From assembly GCA_043810345.1 (NCBI GenBank), contig JBDROF010000067.1, forward strand, positions 1-64,000: a DNA stretch of 64,000 nucleotides, in the 5' to 3' direction. The notes beneath the pieces were generated by a model. It saw nothing but the letters and a program-made list of their open reading frames with translations. It was not told where the DNA came from and searched no databases. Origin of the DNA: QYOJ01 sp043810345 (GTDB lineage: Bacteria; Bacteroidota; Bacteroidia; Bacteroidales; FEN-979). This document shows, piece by piece, positions 34,105 through 42,843 of this stretch. A program made the translations under genes and the position numbers. Numbering within the stretch: the first letter of the stretch is position 1; the number at the start of each line of letters is the position of its first letter.

Positions 34105-34345
34105 CTATAACCCGGTAACAAATTCCAGGAAAGGCGGGATGAATTGCTGCACATGGGTCTCCATCGGCATGTGTCCCGCTCCTTTAATCTTAACCAGCTC
34201 CAGTTGGGGGAAAGCCCCGTAATAGAGCCTGACCGATCGCAGCGAAACCCAATTGTCCCTGGTTCCCCAGATGGCCCCCACCGGCACATCAGTCAGGGTC
34301 CGGACGTCCAGATCTTCTACCTCTCTGTTGTTCCTGTCCCATGGA
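34105..34345 (-). pseudogene. C-terminal remnant of an alpha/beta hydrolase
   Basis: About 75 codons match the end of alpha/beta hydrolases: DVPVGAIWGTRDNWVSL (acid residue) and VKIKGAGHMPMETH (catalytic His). The nucleophile half is gone. Upstream the frame runs into unrelated sequence and the divergent DUF2809 promoter. A fragment without its catalytic serine cannot be active. Confidence 0.75.
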
Positions 34346-34419
34346 CGAAAAGGGAAAGCATGACAGTAACAGGGGTAAGATGATGGAAGCAGGAAATGAG
34401 GATGTAGCCATATTTTCAG

Positions 34420-34427
34420 TACTTTTG
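34420..34427 (+). promoter_or_regulatory. -7 box before the DUF2809 gene
   Basis: TACTTTTG, exact TAnnTTTG match, 29 bp before the TTG start at 34456. Confidence 0.5.
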
Positions 34428-34455
34428 TCACACAAATGTGTAACTATTTTCGCAC

Positions 34456-34851
34456 TTGAAGGCAAAAAACATCCGCAGAATCTTCAATTACCTGATTCTG
34501 ATCATCCTGGCCTCTGCCTTAGGGATTCTTTCCCGGGAATACAGCTCGATCCTGCCCGGCTTTCTGGCAAGATATACCGGGGACACCATGTGGGCCTTTG
34601 CCCTCTATTTTGTGATCGCTCTCTTCTCCCTGAAACGCTCCTTCGGCTTTAAGTTCTACCTGACCTTCCTCCTGGCTGTTCTGGATGAGATTTCACAGCT
34701 CTACCATGCTCCCTGGATAGATGAACTCAGAAATACCACTGTAGGGGCTCTGGTGTTGGGAAACACTTTCGTCTGGTCAGATCTGATCTGCTACCTGGCT
34801 GGTGCAGTGCTGGCCGTAGTGGTGGATTACACGTTTATTCGTAATTCGTAA
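34456..34851 (+). CDS. DUF2809-family membrane protein
   Basis: 131 residues with four hydrophobic helices. GILSREYSSILPGFLARYTG and GDTMWAFALYFVI match the DUF2809 family; function unknown. The only start consistent with the promoter is TTG at 34456 (LKAKNIRRI...). The last four residues, IRNS, and the stop TAA come from the attcgta array that begins at 34837, so the natural C-terminus may have been lost or rewritten by the repeat. Confidence 0.75.
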   Translation: MKAKNIRRIFNYLILIILASALGILSREYSSILPGFLARYTGDTMWAFALYFVIALFSLKRSFGFKFYLTFLLAVLDEISQLYHAPWIDELRNTTVGALVLGNTFVWSDLICYLAGAVLAVVVDYTFIRNS

Positions 34852-34885
34852 TTCGTAATTCGTAATTCGTAATTCATAATTCATA
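34837..34885. repeat. Perfect 7-mer array: five attcgta plus two attcata
   Basis: 49 bp of uninterrupted heptamers. It supplies the DUF2809 stop codon and ends exactly at the ATG of the S41 protease (34886). The ribosome-binding region of the protease therefore consists only of repeat, with no Shine-Dalgarno-like purine run. Confidence 0.95.
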
Positions 34886-36490
34886 ATGGGTTCTCATCGT
34901 TCATCTAACTATATGCCTCTGATCCTGGCGCTTGTGCTGTCGGGGGGGATTTTTCTTGGGCTGCTGATCGGCTACTTCACAGGAGGTGTGATTCCCTCCT
35001 TCTTTGGGCAACCGGACAAAGTGGGCAGTGTGATTACATATATTGAAACCAACTATGTAGATACCATCAGCAAGAATTCCCTGGTGGAGAAATCGGTCAC
35101 AGGATTGCTGGAAAAGCTGGATCCCCATTCGATGTATATTCCAGCCAGCGAGTTTCATGCCGTAACCGACCCCCTGCTGGGAAGCTTTGAGGGGATAGGC
35201 GTCTCTTTCCGGATGGAGGGAGATACCATCACCATCATCAACCCGATTCCGGGAGGACCCTCAGAGCAGGTCGGGATCAAAGCCGGCGACCGGATCGTGA
35301 AGGTGAATGGGGAACAGGTTACCGGGAAAAAGCTCTCCTCAACCGATGTCATGCGACTGCTCAAAGGACCTACCGGAACCACGGTCGATGTCACCGTTTT
35401 CCGTAGAGGAACTGCGGAACTGATCGAGTTTACCATCATCCGGGATGTGATCCCCACTTACAGTCTGGACATCGCCTATATCGTGTCACCCGGTATCGGA
35501 TACATCCGGTTGAATAATTTTTCATCCACCACCTACGACGAACTCCAGATAGCGCTGGCTGAGCTGATCAAAGCGGGTATGAAGAAGCTGATCATCGACC
35601 TTCAGGGGAACAATGGCGGGTACCTTCAGGCTGCTGTGAACGTAGCCAATGAATTTTTAGAGAAAGGGGACCTGATCGTATACACGGAAGGGACAAACCA
35701 CCCGAAAGAGATGTACTTCGCCAATGGGCACGGACTCTTCAAAACCGGAGAGCTGATTGTATTGATTGATGAATGGTCCGCTTCAGCCGCTGAGATTCTG
35801 GCGGGCGCCATCCAGGATAACGACCGGGGAACCATCATTGGCCGGCGTTCATTCGGAAAGGGTTTGGTGCAGAAACAACTGAATCTGCGGGATGGTTCGG
35901 CCGTGAGGTTGACGGTGGCGAAATACTATACCCCTACCGGTCGATGCATTCAAAAACCTTATGAAGATGGGAGTAAAGGAGATTATTATGCTGACTACTA
36001 CCACCGAGTCATGAACGGAGAACTTGAGAATGCCGACAGTATCAAGATTGCTGATTCGTTAAAATACACCACACCTGGTGGCAAGATTGTATATGGAGGG
36101 GGAGGCATTGTACCGGATATTTTCGTACCTGTTGAGAGAAGTGAAAGTCTCAAGTACTATACCCAACTCCTCAACAAAGGGCTTTTGTACCGCTATGCGT
36201 TTGATTACACGGATCGTCACCGGAAGGAACTCAGCCGGTTCAAAAGCTATGCCGATTTCAACAGGCAGTTCCAGGTAACCGACAAGATGCTCAACGAGCT
36301 GATCCAATATGCCGACACCCATGGGGTGAAGCTTAACGGGAGTGATCTCACAACTTCCGATGCCCGGATACGGGTGATGATGAAAGCTTATATTGGCCGG
36401 AATATTTTAGATAATGAAGGTTTTTTTCCGTTACTTAACTCCATTGATCCTGCGTTCAAAAAAGGTGTTGAAGCGCTTGATGAAAAGTGA
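34886..36490 (+). CDS. S41-family C-terminal processing protease (CtpA-like)
   Basis: 534-residue periplasmic serine protease anchored by an N-terminal membrane segment (about 10-33). The PDZ domain (about 95-185) includes IGVSFRMEGDTITIINP and GIKAGDRIVKVNG. The S41 domain has the Ser of EWSASAAEI and the Lys of GRRSFGKGLVQ. The C-terminal 120 residues extend beyond the catalytic core, as usual for Bacteroidota CtpA. The start codon directly follows the heptamer array. It probably processes or degrades envelope proteins. Confidence 0.94.
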   Translation: MGSHRSSNYMPLILALVLSGGIFLGLLIGYFTGGVIPSFFGQPDKVGSVITYIETNYVDTISKNSLVEKSVTGLLEKLDPHSMYIPASEFHAVTDPLLGSFEGIGVSFRMEGDTITIINPIPGGPSEQVGIKAGDRIVKVNGEQVTGKKLSSTDVMRLLKGPTGTTVDVTVFRRGTAELIEFTIIRDVIPTYSLDIAYIVSPGIGYIRLNNFSSTTYDELQIALAELIKAGMKKLIIDLQGNNGGYLQAAVNVANEFLEKGDLIVYTEGTNHPKEMYFANGHGLFKTGELIVLIDEWSASAAEILAGAIQDNDRGTIIGRRSFGKGLVQKQLNLRDGSAVRLTVAKYYTPTGRCIQKPYEDGSKGDYYADYYHRVMNGELENADSIKIADSLKYTTPGGKIVYGGGGIVPDIFVPVERSESLKYYTQLLNKGLLYRYAFDYTDRHRKELSRFKSYADFNRQFQVTDKMLNELIQYADTHGVKLNGSDLTTSDARIRVMMKAYIGRNILDNEGFFPLLNSIDPAFKKGVEALDEK

Positions 36491-36526
36491 TTAATGTTTA
36501 TTTGATCTAAATAGCCAGATTTTTTC

Positions 36527-36534
36527 TATCTTTG
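36527..36534 (+). promoter_or_regulatory. sodB promoter
   Basis: TATCTTTG with TTTG at 36501-36504 (spacing 22), 29 bp before the start codon. Confidence 0.7.
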
Positions 36535-36562
36535 CCACAAGAAATTTAAAATAGAACTTATC

Positions 36563-37138
36563 ATGGTACATGAATTACCGCAATTACCTTTCGCCATGGA
36601 TGCGCTGGAACCTTATATCTCAAAGCGCACCCTGGAGTTTCATTACGGCAAACACCATCAGGCCTACGTGATCAACCTGAACAAATTGATACAAGGCACC
36701 GAATTCGAAAACAAATCTCTGGAAGATATCGTCAGATCCGCTTCAGGAGGTCTCTACAATAACGGAGCCCAGGTATGGAATCATACCTTTTACTGGAACT
36801 GCATGAAACCTAAGGGGGGTGGGGATCCTTCCGGTGCCCTTTTCGAGGCACTGACCAAATCTTTTGGATCCATCTCCGAGTTCAAGGAGAAATTCTCCGC
36901 TGCTGCTGCCACCCTGTTCGGATCGGGGTGGGCCTGGTTAGTCAGGAAATCAGACGGCTCACTGGCGATCGTCCAGGAGAGCAATGCCGGCAACCCGCTT
37001 CGCAATGGGCTCACACCAATACTGACCTGCGACGTTTGGGAGCATGCCTATTACCTGGACAAGATGAATGCCCGTCCCGATTACATTGCCGATTTCTGGA
37101 AAGTGGTGGATTGGGAAGCGGTGGCTACTCGACTGTGA
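36563..37138 (+). CDS. sodB: Superoxide dismutase (Fe/Mn)
   Basis: Dismutates superoxide in the cytoplasm; 191 residues. Metal ligands are visible in TLEFHYGKHHQAYV (first His), WNHTFYW (second His), and TCDVWEHAYYLDK (Asp and third His). GLYNNGAQVWNH and GSGWAWLV are family signatures. Metal choice (Fe, Mn or cambialistic) cannot be decided by eye. The stop overlaps the convergent glmS gene by 14 bp. Confidence 0.95.
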   Translation: MVHELPQLPFAMDALEPYISKRTLEFHYGKHHQAYVINLNKLIQGTEFENKSLEDIVRSASGGLYNNGAQVWNHTFYWNCMKPKGGGDPSGALFEALTKSFGSISEFKEKFSAAAATLFGSGWAWLVRKSDGSLAIVQESNAGNPLRNGLTPILTCDVWEHAYYLDKMNARPDYIADFWKVVDWEAVATRL

Positions 37139-38963
37139 CCGATTTCGCCAGGTTCCTGGGTTGATCCACATTGCAGCCGCGGAGCACCGCGATGTGATAG
37201 GATAGGAGCTGCAACGGGATGGTGGCGATCAGGGGGACAAGCATCTCTTCTGTCTCCGGGATCTCGATGCTATAATCGGCCAGTTTCTTTAACGTCTCAT
37301 CTCCTTCATTGATGATAGCGATGATTTTTCCCTTGCGTGCCTTGACCTCCTGAATGTTACTGATGACTTTTTCGTAGGTTCCCCCCCGCGTGGCGATCAC
37401 AAATACGGGCATATGCTCATCGATCAGTGCGATTGGTCCGTGTTTCATCTCTGCCGCCGGGTAGCCCTCGGCATGGATGTAGGAGATCTCTTTCAGTTTC
37501 AGTGCCCCCTCCAGGGCAACCGGAAAGTTATATCCACGACCCAGATAAAGTGAATTATTGACATGTTGATAGGTTTCAGCGATTTGTCTCACCTGATCAT
37601 TCTGTTTCAGGGTCTGTTCTACTTTATCAGGTATCGAATTCAACTCGTGTAGCAGACTTATGAACCGGGAAGTGGGAATGGTCCCCTTTTTCTGGGCCAG
37701 GAGCAGTGCCAGCAAGGTCAATACGGCCACCTGGGCAGTAAAGGCTTTGGTGGAGGCCACCCCGATCTCCGGTCCGGCATGGGTATAAACACCGGCATGC
37801 GTAGCCCGTGCAATGGAGGATCCAACCACGTTGCAGATCCCCAGTACCGTGGTTCCCTTCGCCTTGGCCAGTTCGATTGCGGCCAGGGTGTCCGCTGTTT
37901 CCCCAGACTGGGAGATGGCAATCACCACATCCTCTTCGTTGATGACAGGGTTCCGGTATCTGAATTCCGATGAATACTCTACCTCTACCGGGATCCGGGC
38001 GAGGTCTTCGATCAGGTACTCCCCCACCAATCCGGCATGCCATGAGGTTCCGCAGGCTGTTATGATGATCCGCTTGGCATTGAGCAGCTTTTGTTGGTAA
38101 TCACGGATCCCTCCCAGGGTCACTAATCCATGATCCAGATGCAGCCGGCCACGCATGCTGTCATAGATCGAACGGGGCTGCTCAAAGATCTCCTTCAGCA
38201 TGAAATGGTCGAATCCTCCCTTTTCAATAGCAGTCAAACTCAGTTCCAGCTTCTGGATATAAGGAGTCTTCTCCTGGTTTTTGACAGTCCGGATCTGTAG
38301 CTTTTTGTTTCGCCTGATGATTGCGATCTCTTCGTCGTTCAGAAAAACCACATTATCGGTATATTCAATGATTGGTGTGGCATCAGAGGCTACAAAATAT
38401 TCCTCTTTCCCAATGCCTACAACTAATGGACTCCCTTTCCGTGCAGCAATGATCTTATTTGGATTTGTCTTCGATATAACAACGATGGCATAGGCTCCGA
38501 TCACCTGGTTCAATGCAATCCGGACAGCCTCTTGCAGGGGAACTTTTTCATGAATTATAATATCCTCGATCAGGTGGATCAATACCTCTGTATCGGTATC
38601 GCTGGAGAAAACGTATCCACGGTTGATCAGCTCACTCCGGAGTGCGGCGTAATTCTCGATGATTCCGTTATGGATGATGGCCAGGCTCTTGTTTTGGGAG
38701 AAATGGGGGTGGGCGTTGACCTGGTTGGGTTCTCCGTGTGTAGCCCACCGGGTATGAGCCATGCCGATATTCCCTGAAACATCACTACCACTTACATATT
38801 CCTCCAGATCGGAAACCTTGCCTTTGCATTTATAGACCTTGAGATCGTCGTTCAGCATGCAAAGCCCTGCACTGTCGTAACCCCTGTACTCAAGCCGGTG
38901 CAATCCCTTGATCAGGATCGGATAGGCCTCTTTCGGGCCGATATACGCTACAATTCCACACAT
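37125..38963 (-). CDS. glmS: Glutamine-fructose-6-phosphate aminotransferase (isomerizing)
   Basis: First committed step of UDP-GlcNAc synthesis; 612 residues. The N-terminal glutaminase begins MCGIVAYIG, with the Cys2 nucleophile exposed after Met removal. Two SIS domains follow, with ACGTSWHAG, ISQSGETADTLAA and GRGYNFPVALEGALKLKE. The C-terminus NLAKSVTVE is complete. It is last of a minus-strand set with a GT5 protein and DUF4270, and has its own -7 box at 38990-38997. Confidence 0.97.
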   Translation of the reverse strand: MCGIVAYIGPKEAYPILIKGLHRLEYRGYDSAGLCMLNDDLKVYKCKGKVSDLEEYVSGSDVSGNIGMAHTRWATHGEPNQVNAHPHFSQNKSLAIIHNGIIENYAALRSELINRGYVFSSDTDTEVLIHLIEDIIIHEKVPLQEAVRIALNQVIGAYAIVVISKTNPNKIIAARKGSPLVVGIGKEEYFVASDATPIIEYTDNVVFLNDEEIAIIRRNKKLQIRTVKNQEKTPYIQKLELSLTAIEKGGFDHFMLKEIFEQPRSIYDSMRGRLHLDHGLVTLGGIRDYQQKLLNAKRIIITACGTSWHAGLVGEYLIEDLARIPVEVEYSSEFRYRNPVINEEDVVIAISQSGETADTLAAIELAKAKGTTVLGICNVVGSSIARATHAGVYTHAGPEIGVASTKAFTAQVAVLTLLALLLAQKKGTIPTSRFISLLHELNSIPDKVEQTLKQNDQVRQIAETYQHVNNSLYLGRGYNFPVALEGALKLKEISYIHAEGYPAAEMKHGPIALIDEHMPVFVIATRGGTYEKVISNIQEVKARKGKIIAIINEGDETLKKLADYSIEIPETEEMLVPLIATIPLQLLSYHIAVLRGCNVDQPRNLAKSVTVE

Positions 38964-38989
38964 CGCTTCCTTATTTTATACAGTTCTGA

Positions 38990-38997
38990 CAAATATA
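38990..38997 (-). promoter_or_regulatory. -7 box of the glmS promoter
   Basis: TATATTTG on the minus strand, exact match, 27 bp before the ATG. Confidence 0.6.
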
Positions 38998-39026
38998 TGA
39001 CAAAAAAAAGGAATTTGGAATGCAAA

Positions 39027-40379
39027 TCATTGTAATTTGGTATAGGTGATCCTTAACTTCAGTTTATCCCCTGCTGATGGAGAGAAGAAAGGATCCGATC
39101 CGTTCAGAGTTACCCGGTTGATAAGAGGAGCCCTGATCAGTGGATTAGAAGCATAGACATAGAGGTCGTAGTTTTTCAGGGTATCGCTGATCAGGAGACG
39201 CTGGATGTGGCGTGTCAGCCGGAACCAGTAAGCCCTGTCTTTTTTGTTGTAAGTTCCGCCAAAGTAATCGATCCCATCCAGTTCGTCGATGATAACGCCC
39301 AGTTTCCCTGCTGTATCAACCTTGTACATAGCCAATTGAGTGGGAGGTTGCAAGGTGGTATCCGCATCGGGATTCTTGAAGGTAAGAACTGCACTGTTGA
39401 TGGCGATAGGACCCAATTCATTCAGACTTCTGATGAAGGGGAGCCTGATTTTGATCTTCACCCCTCCCAGGGTCTGAAGGTAGAGCCGGTTTTTCCCAAG
39501 TGCGGTATCGTGAAAGAGTACCTGCTGTTTAAATTCAGGACTGGCATCCAGGTATCCGTGATGATCAAAGGTGTTAAACCGGGCAGCAGGGGGGTAAATG
39601 GGCATATCAAAATGGAGTGAATCCCCTTTGTCTTCATTGTGAAAATAGAGGATCAACTTCGAAAGACCGTCAGAGGATTCGAAATTCACAAGGGCGCCCC
39701 GTGAACTGACCGGGGTCGCCTCCACATACAACCCCTTCATGAACCGAATGAATTCAGTATTGGAAGACAAGATGTTATCCGGTGCAAACAGGATTTTATT
39801 TCCCAGGTAATTTGTTTGGTTCGAGAGGTTGATCCGGAGATGAGGGGCTACCGGTTCCCCCCAGATAATCACACTGTCGTGTGGTCGAGGCATATAGGTC
39901 AGGTTAGCCAGTTCAAGCCCGTAAGTGCCAACTGACTGGTTAGAGTAATAACTGCTGTCCAGGATCAGATCATGACTCATCTCAAACACCCTGACCTGCT
40001 GAAGTGTATTGGTATCGCCGTAGGAGGTCTTATAATAAAGTATCAAAACCAGCGAATCGAGCTTCGGGTTGATCCCAAAGTCAATCTGTTCCGAAGAGAG
40101 AAAAAACTGGCTGTAAAAACTGGCGGTCGTCTTTCCGAATACCGGATCCATGATTGAACCCAGTACAAGCATGCTCATCTCATCGGTCCGAATGGAATCA
40201 TCGAGTACCGAATAAGCCTGGATGGTAACGGTGTCGAATAGATCCACATAAAGAGTATCACTGGGTGGGAGCAGGTCCAGACCAAGTTCATAGGGATCTT
40301 TTTTACATGAAACAACGATGAAAACAATCAGCAGGCAAATCCAGATGGATCGGAACAGTAGTTTAGGTAGTGATCTCAA
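39027..40379 (-). CDS. DUF4270 lipoprotein
   Basis: 450-residue exported lipoprotein with a lipobox at VVSC (Cys25) followed by KKD. The body is beta-rich with no catalytic motif I recognise; the start YELGLDLLPPSDTLYVDLFD is typical of DUF4270. Function is unknown. The gene lies 23 bp after a GT5 glycogen-synthase-like gene, a pairing I recall from other Bacteroidota, so the two may work together in envelope or storage glycan metabolism. Confidence 0.88.
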   Translation of the reverse strand: MRSLPKLLFRSIWICLLIVFIVVSCKKDPYELGLDLLPPSDTLYVDLFDTVTIQAYSVLDDSIRTDEMSMLVLGSIMDPVFGKTTASFYSQFFLSSEQIDFGINPKLDSLVLILYYKTSYGDTNTLQQVRVFEMSHDLILDSSYYSNQSVGTYGLELANLTYMPRPHDSVIIWGEPVAPHLRINLSNQTNYLGNKILFAPDNILSSNTEFIRFMKGLYVEATPVSSRGALVNFESSDGLSKLILYFHNEDKGDSLHFDMPIYPPAARFNTFDHHGYLDASPEFKQQVLFHDTALGKNRLYLQTLGGVKIKIRLPFIRSLNELGPIAINSAVLTFKNPDADTTLQPPTQLAMYKVDTAGKLGVIIDELDGIDYFGGTYNKKDRAYWFRLTRHIQRLLISDTLKNYDLYVYASNPLIRAPLINRVTLNGSDPFFSPSAGDKLKLRITYTKLQ

Positions 40380-40402
40380 GTGCCGGGATTTACGATAAAC
40401 AA

Positions 40403-41230
40403 TTAATCAACGGTAACCGGTTCATTGACCAGAATCTCATCGTAGAAATCAGAATAGGCATCCAGGTAGTTATCCATCGGCTGGTATTCGAGTGTCGGCT
40501 TCTCTGATTCTCTCACGTAGCTGAGTATTTCGGGGTTGATGTCCGGAGAGCCAAGGATCAGCCCGTCGGCAAAATCAATGGCAGCTTTCATGATGTTAAC
40601 GTAAGAAGGCGTTTTATAGTGTTTCAGATCCTTTAGGGAGATGCCATTTAATTTCAGTTTCGACCCGAAATCTTTGTGAAACAATTCGCTGAAGTCATCA
40701 TTGTAGAGTGAGAAGATAACTTTTGAATCACTGAATAACGGATTGTCTTTGAATGCTTTCTTGATGTAAAGGGGAAGCAGGCTTGTCATCCAGCCATGAC
40801 AGTGAACCACATCGGGTCCCCAGCTCAGTTTTTTGACAGTCTCCAGTACGCCACGGGCGAAAAAGATTGTCCGCTCGTCGTTGTCGGTGAAAAATTTGTT
40901 GTTTTTGTCGCAGAATGTAAACTTCCGGTTAAAATAATCTTCGTTATCAATGAAATAGATCTGCATGCGTGCCTGCTGAATGGAAGCCACTTTGATGATC
41001 AGCGGGTGGTCGGCATCGTTGATGACCAGGTTCATCCCCGACAGGCGAATTACCTCATGTAGTTGATTGCGGCGTTCGTTGATGTTCCCGAACCGTGGCA
41101 TGAAGGTGCGGATCTCTTTGCCTCTCTCCTGGATGCCTTGCGGAAGATGCCTTCCAATCAGGCTCATGGGCGTCTCCTTCAAATACGGTGTAATCTCCTG
41201 AGCAACGAACAGTACTTTTGCTTTTTCCAT
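40403..41230 (-). CDS. Glycogen/starch synthase N-terminal domain protein (GT5-like)
   Basis: 275 residues corresponding only to the N-terminal Rossmann domain of GT5 glycogen synthases: VLFVAQEITPYLKETPMSLI, MPRFGNINERRN and WGPDVVHCHGWMTSLLPLYI. The C-terminal nucleotide-sugar-binding GT-B half is absent, and the acidic tail ends cleanly. The ADP-glucose-binding KxGG motif near the N-terminus is changed. The usual annotation is glycogen synthase, but a half enzyme may be a regulator or need a partner. A good promoter lies at 41268-41275. Confidence 0.82.
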   Translation of the reverse strand: MEKAKVLFVAQEITPYLKETPMSLIGRHLPQGIQERGKEIRTFMPRFGNINERRNQLHEVIRLSGMNLVINDADHPLIIKVASIQQARMQIYFIDNEDYFNRKFTFCDKNNKFFTDNDERTIFFARGVLETVKKLSWGPDVVHCHGWMTSLLPLYIKKAFKDNPLFSDSKVIFSLYNDDFSELFHKDFGSKLKLNGISLKDLKHYKTPSYVNIMKAAIDFADGLILGSPDINPEILSYVRESEKPTLEYQPMDNYLDAYSDFYDEILVNEPVTVD

Positions 41231-41267
41231 AGTTTCTCCAAATTTTACTCAAAATCAAATTCGTTTG

Positions 41268-41275
41268 CAAAGATA
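41268..41275 (-). promoter_or_regulatory. -7 box of the GT5-DUF4270 operon
   Basis: TATCTTTG on the minus strand, exact match, about 38 bp before the ATG. Confidence 0.65.
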
Positions 41276-41600
41276 CTAAAAAATTTTAAGATAAAATCAA
41301 AGCCTTTTCTGTAAAATAATGATTGTTATTGATTTAACGATTTTTTACATAACTTTTTCAAAAAAAATTGCTTTTCACATATAACCTTTTGCCTCCAAAC
41401 CGGATTAATGTCCAAAAATCAGGTGTAGGATCAAAGCAGGAGGGAAATCGTACCATCAACCAATTCATGAAACAGAAAGTCATCTGCCGGGCAGGGATTT
41501 TCAGGGTAGCTCAGGCCAGTCTCCCACAACTATCTGGTCAGCCGTTCTCCGCCACCGGCAAAAAACATGGCGGAAATGAAATAAACCTAAAAACAGTAGT
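41276..41600. other. Gene-free leader of the small exported protein
   Basis: AT-rich from 41276 to 41370, then mixed. A TTG-initiated frame at 41368-41604 has no protein-like features. No exact TAnnTTTG box was found on the plus strand. A long 5' leader is possible but I see no known riboswitch consensus. Confidence 0.4.
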
Positions 41601-42041
41601 ATGAAAAAGATCGTTATCTCAATCGCAATGGGATTTATTATTATGGCTTCCAGTATTCATTCAGCGAGTGCACAGGATGTCATTTATGTTGGAATGCAAA
41701 TTGGATTCTTCGCAAAGTTTCAGATCATTTTAGGACAGAAAGACTGTAAAGCAGGGAAAGCCATTTGCATCCGACTTTTTACAGATTCCGCCCAAAACTT
41801 CATGGGCTATTCCGCTGATTCGGAAAAATTTTATATTAAAATCTCAAAGGATGCTCCAGCGGCTCGCGACTTCAGCCAAGGAACCTTTGAAGTGCCGGAG
41901 GATTCGTGGGTTGATCCAGCCCTTATCAGTGCACTCACGAAAAGATATGATGGAATGAAGGTTTTCATCAAGCAGGGAGTATATAAAGTACTTGATGTAG
42001 GTGAATACTATACTGTCGGAGTTGATTATTACGCACAATAA
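41601..42041 (+). CDS. Small exported protein of unknown function
   Basis: 146 residues with a clear signal peptide (KKIVISIAMGFIIMASSIHSASA, cleavage near 24) and a mature part of about 120 residues with two cysteines (DCKAGKAIC). No family recognised. It heads an accessory block of exported proteins on the plus strand (41601-44426), but a strong hairpin/T-tract at 42056-42187 separates it from the two lipoproteins that follow. Confidence 0.65.
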   Translation: MKKIVISIAMGFIIMASSIHSASAQDVIYVGMQIGFFAKFQIILGQKDCKAGKAICIRLFTDSAQNFMGYSADSEKFYIKISKDAPAARDFSQGTFEVPEDSWVDPALISALTKRYDGMKVFIKQGVYKVLDVGEYYTVGVDYYAQ

Positions 42042-42055
42042 AACGGGAAAACAGA

Positions 42056-42187
42056 AGAGGTTGTCTCAAAAGAAGAAATATGAACCACAAAGGAACACGA
42101 AGTGCAACACAAAGGAACCTTTGTGCGCCTTTGTGTAATCCTTTGAGTCCTTCGTGGTTAAGTACTTTTGAGACAGCCTCTTTTTTT
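42056..42187. terminator. Large palindromic element with T-tract
   Basis: Outer arms at 42056-42072 and 42165-42181 pair at 16 of 17 positions. Inner arms (aaccacaaagga-type, from 42083, and 42148-42159) pair at 11 of 12. The middle contains cacaaagg words. The right arm runs into seven T residues (42181-42187). It can act as a rho-independent terminator on the plus strand, and the nested arms also look like a small mobile palindrome. The cacaaag/cgaag words recur at 18861 and in the octamers at 26484. Confidence 0.75.
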
Positions 42188-42214
42188 ACAAATTAAAATC
42201 AAAATTATTACCAC

Positions 42215-42838
42215 ATGAAACAAAAAACAATCATTATCCTGGTTGCATTGTTGTGCATCTCATCCATTTCCTGCAAACGAATCGTGATGAAATTCGCTGG
42301 GGTAAGCATCCCGAAAGTCGAATCCCGGCAGTCGATTCAGGATTTTCTTTTAAGGATCGGGCAAGATACTTCAAACACCCTGGCGCTGGATTCAGCCCTG
42401 TTTATGGAAATGCAACATGCTCCCTTTAAACCTGGTTGGGATTCAGGGTTCAGACCCTTTCAGATCAGGGTTTACGATGATACCGGCCAACCGGTTATGC
42501 AATGGTCGTCCTGTGAAGGATTCCTGAAAGACTTGAAGAGCTTCGATTCCGTTCCGCCAAAAAACTTCAACGGGTTAAACATGGAATTAACCCTGACAAA
42601 AGACCTCAACCTGTATTATACACTCAGTGGTGCGAAAGCCAATCCTGTAATTCCTGCAGGGTATGATTATTATATCGTGACCTATTTTGCGAAATGGTAT
42701 CCGAAAATGAGCAAGAACTCATTCCGGCAGGTTCAGGAATACGTGAAGAAACACCCTGAATTGAAAATCCAGGTGTACAAAGTGAGTGTCGACTTAATGG
42801 ATTTCTGGAATATGGATCCTGTTATTACGCTATACTGA
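42215..42838 (+). CDS. Lipoprotein with possible cysteine-less thioredoxin-like fold (paralogue A)
   Basis: 207 residues with lipobox SISC (Cys20) followed by KRIVMKFAG. Similar along its length to the next gene (shared lipobox context, D-T-rich middle, DYYIV/DYIVL strand). The segment YIVTYFAKWYPKMSKNSFRQ and the later IQVYKVSVDLMDFW lie where TlpA-like proteins have the strand-CxxC-helix and the VxxVSxD strand, but both cysteines are missing. The fold suggestion is inference; otherwise unknown. It starts 28 bp after the palindromic terminator. Confidence 0.65.
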   Translation: MKQKTIIILVALLCISSISCKRIVMKFAGVSIPKVESRQSIQDFLLRIGQDTSNTLALDSALFMEMQHAPFKPGWDSGFRPFQIRVYDDTGQPVMQWSSCEGFLKDLKSFDSVPPKNFNGLNMELTLTKDLNLYYTLSGAKANPVIPAGYDYYIVTYFAKWYPKMSKNSFRQVQEYVKKHPELKIQVYKVSVDLMDFWNMDPVITLY

Positions 42839-42843
42839 TCGGG

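Noticed and set aside
34346..34431. Upstream part of the hydrolase ORF as real coding sequence
   Set aside because: The residues before about 34345 have no hydrolase pattern and overlap the promoter of the divergent gene.
41420..41570. Cobalamin-riboswitch-like words (gggaaat, cccacaact) upstream of 41601
   Set aside because: The order and spacing of the B12-box elements do not match, and the downstream gene has no link to B12.
41368..41604. 78-codon ORF overlapping the small exported protein start (ATGA)
   Set aside because: TTG start, no domain or signal, and composition like non-coding sequence. The overlap alone is not enough.
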